From NCBI GenBank assembly GCA_021776145.1, contig JAJFGM010000810.1:1-5798 (forward strand): a stretch of DNA of 5,798 nucleotides, in the 5' to 3' direction. Both the position numbers and the translations under genes were made by a program. Positions 1 to 5,798 of this stretch are shown piece after piece. Under the pieces are notes generated by a model. The model saw only the letters and a list, made by a program, of their open reading frames with translations. It searched no databases and had not been told where the DNA came from. The DNA is from Kiloniellaceae bacterium (GTDB lineage Bacteria > Pseudomonadota > Alphaproteobacteria > Kiloniellales > Kiloniellaceae). Within the stretch, counting starts at the first letter, position 1. Each line of letters starts with the position of its first letter.

Positions 1-1935
<1,935 letters not shown>

Positions 1936-2005
1936 TCTTGTGGTGGCATGAGTTCGGGTTGATCTGGAATGGCTCAAGCTGGACCAAATTAGGTTGCTGT
2001 CGGAA

Positions 2006-2035
2006 TTCAATCCATCCTTTCCAATTGTAGATAAT
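2006..2035 (+). promoter_or_regulatory. Possible greA promoter in the carB-greA gap
   Basis: The 122-bp gap 1936-2057 is about 45% GC by my count, clearly below the flanking genes. It holds a GATAAT hexamer at 2030-2035 (five of six to the -10 consensus). An 18-bp spacer separates it from a weak -35-like TTCAAT at 2006-2011. Transcription would begin near 2042, leaving a leader of only about 16 bases. The -35 match is poor, so this is a suggestion only; greA could also be read through from carB. I saw no clear carB terminator in the gap. Confidence 0.25.
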
Positions 2036-2057
2036 GATATGCGCTGGGTTTATAGCC

Positions 2058-2534
2058 ATGAGCGATAAGGTACCCATGACGGCGGCGGGCTTGAGCCGCC
2101 TGGAAGACGAACTGCGGCAACTCAAGACCACGGCGCGCCCGGAAGTGATTCGCGCCATCGCGGAAGCACGTGAACACGGCGACCTCTCGGAAAACGCCGA
2201 GTATCATGCCGCGCGCGAACGCCAAAGCTTCATTGAAGGCCGGGTCGGCGAACTGGAAGACAAGATCGCGCGCTCCGAAGTGATCGATATTGCCAGTCTG
2301 AGCGGCAATACGGTCAAGTTCGGCGCCACGGTCACGGTCGCCGACGAAGACACCGACGAAAAGCTCACCTACCAGATCGTCGGCGAGTTGGAGGCCGACA
2401 TCAAGGCCGGCAAGCTCTCGGTCACCGCGCCCTTGAGCCGCGCCCTGATCGGCAAGGAAGTCGGCGATTCCGTCGAAGTTTCAACCCCTGTCGGCGAAAA
2501 GGGCTACGAAATTATCAAGGTCAAGTTCGTCTGA
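2058..2534 (+). CDS. greA: Transcription elongation factor GreA
   Basis: GreA enters the secondary channel of RNA polymerase and stimulates cleavage of backtracked transcripts, restarting stalled elongation complexes. The 158-residue product has the same length as E. coli GreA. The N-terminal coiled coil (about 1-75) contains the diagnostic EAREHGDLSENAEYHAARE segment (36-54), including the tip acidic residues D42 and E45 (D41 and E44 in E. coli). The C-terminal FKBP-like domain follows, with FGATVTV, TYQIVGELEAD, LIGKEVGD and the final EIIKVKFV. I chose the ATG at 2058 because MSDKVPMT matches the usual GreA start; an in-frame ATG at 2034 would add eight residues not typical of the family. 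No good Shine-Dalgarno precedes 2058. It ends 58 bp from the convergent Lrp-family gene. Confidence 0.97.
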   Translation: MSDKVPMTAAGLSRLEDELRQLKTTARPEVIRAIAEAREHGDLSENAEYHAARERQSFIEGRVGELEDKIARSEVIDIASLSGNTVKFGATVTVADEDTDEKLTYQIVGELEADIKAGKLSVTAPLSRALIGKEVGDSVEVSTPVGEKGYEIIKVKFV

Positions 2535-2555
2535 GGTCGGGGCGGCAATTCAGCC

Positions 2556-2587
2556 CGGCACTTTCGAGCTTCACGAACGGCGTGCCG
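2556..2587. terminator. Hairpin between convergent greA and the Lrp-family gene
   Basis: CGGCAC (2556-2561) pairs perfectly with GTGCCG (2582-2587). Inside, TTCG (2563-2566) can pair with CGAA (2574-2577), giving a two-part stem in the 58-bp gap between two convergent stop codons. The position suits a bidirectional transcription stop, but neither strand has a proper T-run after the stem, so a classical intrinsic terminator is not shown. Confidence 0.3.
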
Positions 2588-2592
2588 ATTCC

Positions 2593-3093
2593 CTAAAATT
2601 CCTCGTCGGGCGCCAGGCCAGTTTCCGGGTCGATCGGCACGCCGGGCCGATCCTTGGCGGTGCGAATGACCTGGATGGTTTGCACGGTGGCGACGTGCGG
2701 CGCCGCCGTAAGGCGCTGGGTCAGCTCGTTTTCGTGCGCCGTATTGCGTGCCACCAACTGCAGCACAAAATCGCTTGGCCCGCGCGCCATGTGGCAGGCG
2801 CGCACCTCGCTCCAACCGCCGACGAGGTCTTCGAAGGCGGTCAAAACCGTCTCCGACTGTGCGTCCAGACCGACCAGGGCAAAAAAGGTGACCTCGAAAC
2901 CGAGCGCCTCGCTGTTGAGGTCGGCGTGATAACCCTTGATGAAACCGGCTTCTTCCAGCGCCCGCACACGGCGCAGGCAAGGCGGCGCCGATATTCCGGC
3001 GCGGCGCGACAGCTCCACATTGGTGATGCGCCCATCTTCCTGCAGATCCTTGAGGATCTGTAAATCGATTCGGTCAAGCTTGACCCGACGCAT
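2593..3093 (-). CDS. Lrp/AsnC family transcriptional regulator
   Basis: A DNA-binding regulator of the feast/famine (Lrp/AsnC) family; these proteins typically sense amino acids and often control amino-acid metabolism, export or their own gene. The 166-residue product has the family layout. An N-terminal helix-turn-helix (about 7-60) starts LDRIDLQILKDLQEDGRIT and has the recognition-helix stretch SRRAGISAPPCLRRVRALEE. A linker with GYHADLN follows, then the RAM effector-binding/oligomerization domain (about 66-147) with the GPSDFVLQL loop (105-113). A polar, acidic tail RPGVPIDPETGLAPDEEF ends the protein. The ATG at 3093 is chosen because it gives the canonical family start and is preceded by a strong GGGGAGGGG ribosome binding site; the longer open frame upstream has no family similarity. 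It diverges from the ELM1 gene. The effector and targets cannot be read from the sequence, so I assign no specific name. Confidence 0.95.
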   Translation of the reverse strand: MRRVKLDRIDLQILKDLQEDGRITNVELSRRAGISAPPCLRRVRALEEAGFIKGYHADLNSEALGFEVTFFALVGLDAQSETVLTAFEDLVGGWSEVRACHMARGPSDFVLQLVARNTAHENELTQRLTAAPHVATVQTIQVIRTAKDRPGVPIDPETGLAPDEEF

Positions 3094-3095
3094 GC

Positions 3096-3105
3096 TCCCC
3101 TCCCC
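3096..3105 (-). promoter_or_regulatory. Strong ribosome binding site of the Lrp-family gene
   Basis: Read on the minus strand, the bases immediately before the ATG at 3093 are GGGGAGGGGAGC. A GGAGG core lies five bases from the start codon. This decides the start at 3093 over in-frame upstream ATGs such as the one opening the frame at 3282. Confidence 0.8.
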
Positions 3106-3193
3106 GCAACTGACGCCACGGCCCAGAAACCGTGACCGATGGGTGCCGTCGCCCATCTGCCAGGCGCGAACTTTCTTAGTCGCTGAGCGTGAC

Positions 3194-3235
3194 ACTTGCG
3201 CAATAATATTACAAGATCGCCATGACGGCGCAAGT
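3194..3235. promoter_or_regulatory. Inverted repeat with AT-rich centre, candidate operator for the Lrp-family protein
   Basis: ACTTGCGC at 3194-3201 is the exact reverse complement of GCGCAAGT at 3228-3235, and between them lies the perfect palindrome TAATATTA (3204-3211). Half-site centres are 34 bp apart, about three helical turns. This is the most AT-rich spot of the 271-bp region between the divergent Lrp-family and ELM1 genes. Lrp/AsnC proteins bind as dimers or higher oligomers to imperfect palindromes with AT-rich centres and often autoregulate, so an operator is a reasonable inference. The rest of 3094-3364 shows no other clear signal apart from a 9-bp direct repeat, TGGCGCGAT, at 3282-3290 and 3345-3353. 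Confidence 0.4.
3206..3233 (-). promoter_or_regulatory. Possible promoter of the Lrp-family gene
   Basis: On the minus strand, TTGCGC (3233-3228) and TAATAT (3211-3206) are separated by 16 bp, as weak -35 and -10 elements. They match consensus at three and four of six positions. They would give a leader of about 105 bases. The elements sit inside the inverted repeat described for 3194-3235, which would suit autorepression. The consensus match alone is not decisive. Confidence 0.25.
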
Positions 3236-3364
3236 CCGTAAAACTCGCGCACGATGGGCCAAAAAGCGCCAGGAGCGACCATGGCGCGATCTGCTCCGGC
3301 TCCACCGGCAGGCGCTTCGCTTCACGCTTGCAGCGGCGCGACACTGGCGCGATAGTCCCGCGCC

Positions 3365-4342
3365 ATGGACGCCGCAGCCGCAAAAATGCCCCACAGTTGC
3401 TGGATTCTCACCGACGGCAAGACCGGCATGGAGATCCAATGCCTGGGTTTGGCCGAAGCCTTGGGGCTCGAGCCCGTCGTCAAGCGTGTGCAAATAACCA
3501 AACCCTGGCGTTGGATGCCGGCAACCTGGATCCGCGATCCGCTGTCGACCCTTGGATCCAAGGGCGACCATCTGGCGCCACCCTGGCCCGATCTCTTGAT
3601 CGCCAGCGGCCGCCAGGCCGTCGCCCCGGCCCTGGCGGTGCGCGAAAAAAGCGCCGGCGCCACCTTCCTGGTGCAGATCCAGAACCCGGCCGTCGATCCT
3701 TCCCGCTTCGACCTTGTCGTGGTTCCCGAGCACGACCGCCTGGAGGGACCCAACGTGATCACCAGCAAAGGGGCGCTGGGGCGCATCACTCCAGACCGGC
3801 TGGCCGCCGCCGCCGCCGAATTCGCGCCGCGCTACGATCATCTGCCGCACCCGCGTATCGCGGTTCTGGTTGGCGGCGACAGCAAGGTCTTTCGCATGAC
3901 CGCCGGCATCGCCCGCGATCTCGCCGCCGGTCTGGCGCGGCTGTGCAAAGAACAGGGCGCCGGCTTGATGATCACACCCTCGCGGCGTACCGGTCCACGC
4001 AACGAGGCCATCCTGCGTCAGGCACTGGCCGGCCTCCCGGCCGAGATTTGGAACGGCGAAGGCACCAACCCCTACTTCGGCTTGCTCGGCCTGGCTGACG
4101 CCGTGGTCGTCACCGGTGATTCCGTCAACATGGTGTCGGAAGCCGCGGGCACCGGCAAGCCGGTCTTCGTCGTCGATCTCAAAGGCCGTTCGACCAAGTT
4201 CGCGCGTTTCCATCAGTCCCTGCGCGAGGCCGGCATCACCCGTCCCTTCAACGGCCGCCTGGAAACCTGGGACTATCCGCGCCTGGCCGAGACCGAGCGC
4301 ATCGCCGCCGCCATCCGGGCGCGCCTGGCGACGCGGGCCTGA
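3365..4342 (+). CDS. ELM1-family protein (COG3660/DUF1022), glycosyltransferase-like
   Basis: A 325-residue member of the family named after plant ELM1, a mitochondrial fission factor. The bacterial members are common in alphaproteobacteria and have no established function that I know of. Family signatures: WILTDGKTGMEIQCLGLAEALG near the N terminus (13-34), ASGRQAVAPAL (80-90), VQIQNPAVDPSRFDLVVVPEHD (103-124), VGGDSK (169-174), TPSRRTG (204-210) and GLADAVVVTGDSVNMVSEAAGTGKPV (242-267). The last segment resembles the donor-binding end of GT-B glycosyltransferases such as MurG or LpxB, so a sugar-nucleotide-dependent envelope role is possible but inferred. No signal peptide or membrane segment is evident. 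An in-frame TAG at 3353 bars a much longer start; ATG 3365 or ATG 3386 (eighth codon) could be used, and neither has a clear Shine-Dalgarno. It diverges from the Lrp-family gene, which may regulate it. Confidence 0.92.
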   Translation: MDAAAAKMPHSCWILTDGKTGMEIQCLGLAEALGLEPVVKRVQITKPWRWMPATWIRDPLSTLGSKGDHLAPPWPDLLIASGRQAVAPALAVREKSAGATFLVQIQNPAVDPSRFDLVVVPEHDRLEGPNVITSKGALGRITPDRLAAAAAEFAPRYDHLPHPRIAVLVGGDSKVFRMTAGIARDLAAGLARLCKEQGAGLMITPSRRTGPRNEAILRQALAGLPAEIWNGEGTNPYFGLLGLADAVVVTGDSVNMVSEAAGTGKPVFVVDLKGRSTKFARFHQSLREAGITRPFNGRLETWDYPRLAETERIAAAIRARLATRA

Positions 4343-4353
4343 GCACCGTACCG

Positions 4354-4381
4354 GCGGCGGTCCTTGAATGGCGGTCGCCGC
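4354..4381 (+). terminator. GC-rich hairpin just after the ELM1-family gene
   Basis: GCGGCGGTC (4354-4362) can pair with GGTCGCCGC (4373-4381), a nine-pair stem including two G-U pairs, with a ten-base loop, starting 11 bases after the stop codon. The position fits a 3'-end structure or terminator, but no U-rich tract follows, so it may act only as a transcript-stabilising hairpin or not at all. Confidence 0.3.
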
Positions 4382-4634
4382 GAGGAACGGAAACGTCGCT
4401 GGAGTTTCGGTGTTTAAGTCCAGCCCCCCAAGCCCGCTTCGCTCCTGACACCGGGCTAAAAAAGGCGGCCTCTCGCGGAAAGCCAAGCTACAGACAATTC
4501 CGATTGCACTTAACCCCTGTCGAGGTTTCCCGCCGTGTCCAGAGGCATAGGGTCACGGAAATCTCGAGCGTCGCATTAATCGCGGGCAAAGCGGCGTTTT
4601 CGGGCGGCACCTATTTTTGCGCCTGACGCACGAT

Positions 4635-4640
4635 GGAGAA
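4635..4640 (+). promoter_or_regulatory. Ribosome binding site of the RTX gene
   Basis: GGAGAA at 4635-4640 lies five bases before the ATG at 4646. It supports that ATG as the start and argues against the other in-frame ATG at codon 14. Confidence 0.7.
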
Positions 4641-4645
4641 GCAAG

Positions 4646-5524
4646 ATGGCAATCAGATCGGCGGGCCAATCGGCCCCTTCTTGGATGTACCATGGGCTCT
4701 ACAGCTCCACCGCCAATTCGCTTTTACTGGTCGACAATAGCGGCGACGACGAAATCCACGGCTACGGTGGAAACGACAAACTCTACGGCGGCACTGGCAA
4801 CGACACGCTTTACGGCGGCAGCGGCCACGACAAACTGTACGGTGGCAACGACAGCGATATTCTCCACGGCGACTCAGGGAACGATTTTCTGTACGGCGGC
4901 GCCAACTATGACGAACTCTACGGTGGCGATGGCGACGACTACCTGTCCGGCGGTGGTTCCTTTGACTATCTCTACGGCAACCAGGGAGAGGATACGCTCT
5001 ACGGTGGCGCTTCCGGTGACGCCCTCTATGGCGGCGTCGACAACGACGTCCTCTACGGCGGCGCCGGCAGCGACGAGTTGGACGGCGGCGGCGGCGCGGA
5101 CTATCTCGACGGTGGCAGCGGTACCGACAAAGCAAGCTATTCGACATCAAACGGAAGCGTCGAAATCAATCTCGGTACCGGCTACGCTTCTGGCAATGAC
5201 GCCGAAGGCGACACGCTGGTCAACGTCGAAAACCTCGAGGGCAGCAACTACGACGACATCCTCACTGGAAACGCGGCCGCCAATGAGCTGACGGGCAGGC
5301 TGGGCGACGACACCCTCGACGGCGGGGCAGGCAACGACGACCTTTACGGCGGCGACGGCAATGACATTCTGATCGGCGGCTCGGGCGACGATACACTGAC
5401 CGGCGGGTCGGGTGTCGATACACTGACCGGCGGGTCGGGTGCCGATACCTTCTATGCGACGCAGGGTGTCGACATCATCACCGACTTCAACGCAGGTGAA
5501 GGTGACGCCATCGTCTGGGTCTGA
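4646..5524 (+). CDS. RTX (hemolysin-type calcium-binding repeat) protein without a catalytic domain
   Basis: The 292-residue acidic, glycine-rich product is almost wholly RTX nonapeptides of the GGxGxDxLx type, which in known proteins bind calcium in turns and fold into a parallel beta-roll after type I secretion. A short head (1-31) has no recognisable domain and no Sec signal peptide. Block 1 (32-157) has 14 nonapeptides in unbroken register. A linker (about 158-200) contains KASYSTSNGSVEINLGTG and AEGDTLVNVENLEGS, a spacer common between RTX blocks. Block 2 (201-270) has seven full repeats and a partial one, then TQGVDIITDFNAGEGDAIVWV to the stop. The DxITDFNAGEGD end is typical of RTX C termini and may carry the uncleaved type I export signal. 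No protease, lipase, adhesin or pore domain is present. No ABC exporter, membrane fusion protein or TolC gene is in the window. Likely extracellular or surface-associated; the biological role is unknown. Confidence 0.93.
   Translation: MAIRSAGQSAPSWMYHGLYSSTANSLLLVDNSGDDEIHGYGGNDKLYGGTGNDTLYGGSGHDKLYGGNDSDILHGDSGNDFLYGGANYDELYGGDGDDYLSGGGSFDYLYGNQGEDTLYGGASGDALYGGVDNDVLYGGAGSDELDGGGGADYLDGGSGTDKASYSTSNGSVEINLGTGYASGNDAEGDTLVNVENLEGSNYDDILTGNAAANELTGRLGDDTLDGGAGNDDLYGGDGNDILIGGSGDDTLTGGSGVDTLTGGSGADTFYATQGVDIITDFNAGEGDAIVWV
4739..5116 (+). repeat. RTX repeat block 1: 14 in-register nonapeptide units
   Basis: Fourteen consecutive 27-bp units encode residues 32-157 of the RTX protein without insertions or deletions. 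The residue after the conserved Leu/Ile is Tyr in nine units (LYGG or LYGN), His in two, and Ser or Asp in the rest. Several turns are degenerate, for example NDSD, ANYD and GSFD, and may bind calcium poorly. The units have diverged at the DNA level, so this block is not a fresh expansion. Confidence 0.9.
5246..5455 (+). repeat. RTX repeat block 2: seven units plus a partial unit
   Basis: Encodes residues 201-270. The first two units (NYDDILTGN and AAANELTGR) are degenerate; the next five are canonical, followed by SGADTFY. Thr and other small or varied residues replace the Tyr that dominates the same position in block 1, so the two blocks have distinct composition. Confidence 0.88.
5390..5443 (+). 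repeat. Near-identical 27-bp tandem duplication inside RTX block 2
   Basis: Bases 5390-5416 and 5417-5443 are identical at 26 of 27 positions. They differ only at 5415 (T) versus 5442 (C), which makes DTLTGGSGV versus DTLTGGSGA. Neighbouring units encode similar peptides with clearly different codons, so this pair looks like a recent one-unit duplication or gene-conversion event that kept the reading frame. Confidence 0.9.
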
Positions 5525-5525
5525 A

Positions 5526-5560
5526 GGCTGGCAGTCGCCCAATGACCAGCCATTCATTGG
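5526..5560 (+). terminator. Overlapping hairpins directly after the RTX gene
   Basis: Two perfect inverted repeats share bases and exclude each other. GGCTGG (5526-5531) pairs with CCAGCC (5546-5551), and CCAATGA (5539-5545) pairs with TCATTGG (5554-5560). The first begins one base after the stop codon and is followed by ATTCATT, a weak U-rich stretch. A transcription end for the RTX gene is plausible; a strong intrinsic terminator is not shown. Confidence 0.4.
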
Positions 5561-5798
5561 CCTCCGCCGAACGGTTGGTAGTGGTCAAAATGGGATGCCC
5601 GAGGGAGGTCGCTTACGGGCCTGCCCAGCCTTTATCCTCGGCCAAATCCCGGGCGCGCGTGGCGAGATCATCAAGCGGTCGGACACGGGGAACAGATTGC
5701 CGAGCAAAAACGTAGCGAGGGATCACTTGGAGGGACCGTGGGTACCTTCGTCAGTCATCGCTTCCATCCCTTCTTTTCGGCTTATGCGCCAATCCGAG
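5561..5798. other. Right-end region with no supported gene
   Basis: No frame here has convincing support. The best minus-strand candidate is open from 5750 to a TAA at 5613-5615. From a GTG at 5726 it would encode 37 residues, ending in a protein-like stretch (LDDLATRARDLAEDKGWAGP), but it has no ribosome binding site. On the plus strand a GTG at 5738, behind GGAGGG, stays open to the window edge for only 20 codons. Either could be a gene fragment or chance. Confidence 0.5.

Larger units (their letters stand above)
4343..4645. other. Gene-free spacer between the ELM1-family and RTX genes
   Basis: This 303-bp stretch has no convincing coding frame on either strand. It holds the 4354-4381 hairpin and a second inverted repeat, AGCCCG (4431-4436) with CGGGCT (4452-4457), followed on the plus strand by six A residues. 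An overlapping alternative pair is CGGTGT (4408-4413) with ACACCG (4448-4453). A-runs after a stem do not make an intrinsic terminator on either strand. The part from about 4480 to 4645 should carry the RTX gene promoter, but I found no sigma-70 pair with good spacing and consensus. Confidence 0.6.

Noticed and set aside
2034..2057. Upstream in-frame ATG giving an eight-residue longer GreA
   Set aside because: The extra residues are not typical of GreA, no ribosome binding site precedes it, and the possible -10 element overlaps it.
4431..4463. Stem AGCCCG/CGGGCT followed by six A residues, terminator-like at first glance
   Set aside because: An intrinsic terminator needs T after the stem on the transcribed strand. 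Here the run is A on the plus strand, and on the minus strand the T-run precedes the stem.
3209..4486. Long minus-strand open frame (425 codons) antisense to the ELM1-family gene
   Set aside because: It is a GC-rich mirror of a clearly conserved plus-strand gene; its translation is low-complexity, resembles no family I know and has no matching ribosome binding site.
4606..4620. Sigma-54-like GGCAC...TTTGC element upstream of the RTX gene
   Set aside because: The GG and GC dinucleotides are 13 bases apart rather than the required 12, and the start of transcription would fall almost on the ribosome binding site.
4653..5150. Minus-strand Arg-rich frame opposite the RTX repeats
   Set aside because: The extreme Arg content comes from reading GGC/GCC-type codons in reverse; it is an artefact of the repeats.
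4617..5291. Plus-strand Thr/Ala/Ser-rich frame overlapping the RTX gene
   Set aside because: It is the shifted-frame reading of the repeated Gly/Asp codons of the RTX units, hence the periodic composition. The RTX frame has the motifs and the ribosome binding site.
4739..5455. Regular 27-bp periodicity that could suggest a CRISPR-like or satellite array
   Set aside because: The period is the nine-codon RTX unit in one open frame; there are no conserved repeats alternating with unrelated spacers.
5738..5798. GTG start behind GGAGGG opening a plus-strand frame to the window edge
   Set aside because: The spacing to the GTG is only three bases, the 20 visible codons show no recognisable family, and an alternative TTG start in another frame looks equally good.

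Overview
The window looks like a chromosomal segment from a GC-rich alphaproteobacterium, most likely of the Rhodospirillales type. This rests on the protein flavour, the carB-greA-Lrp/AsnC-ELM1 arrangement (which I recall from that group) and GC-rich codon use. It is an inference from memory, not a search result. Most of the window is ordinary housekeeping sequence. The accessory part is an RTX (calcium-binding nonapeptide) protein gene near the right end.

Layout: (1) 1-1935, + strand: the 3' 60% of carB, the large subunit of carbamoyl-phosphate synthetase, cut by the left window edge. (2) 1936-2057: a 122-bp, comparatively AT-rich gap that may hold the greA promoter. (3) 2058-2534, +: complete greA, transcript cleavage factor. 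(4) 2593-3093, -: an Lrp/AsnC-family regulator convergent with greA. (5) 3094-3364: a 271-bp divergent intergenic region. It contains an 8-bp inverted repeat flanking an AT-rich core and probably serves as a control region for the regulator. (6) 3365-4342, +: a bacterial ELM1-family (COG3660/DUF1022) protein. (7) 4343-4645: a gene-free spacer with hairpins. (8) 4646-5524, +: a 292-residue protein made almost entirely of RTX repeats in two blocks, with no enzymatic domain. (9) 5525-5798: a downstream region with overlapping hairpins and no convincing gene.

How the genes relate: carB (pyrimidine/arginine precursor supply) and greA (transcription elongation) lie in the same direction, but greA may have its own promoter. 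The Lrp-type regulator and the ELM1 gene diverge from a shared upstream region, so the regulator could control itself, its neighbour or both. The RTX gene has its own ribosome binding site and spacer and is probably an independent unit. No type I secretion genes are in the window, so its exporter would have to lie elsewhere.

I found no CRISPR array, tRNA, rRNA, transposase or clear novel multi-gene system. The observations most worth a second look are the enzyme-less RTX protein, with its tyrosine-lined first repeat block and a recent 27-bp repeat duplication, and the putative operator upstream of the Lrp-family gene.
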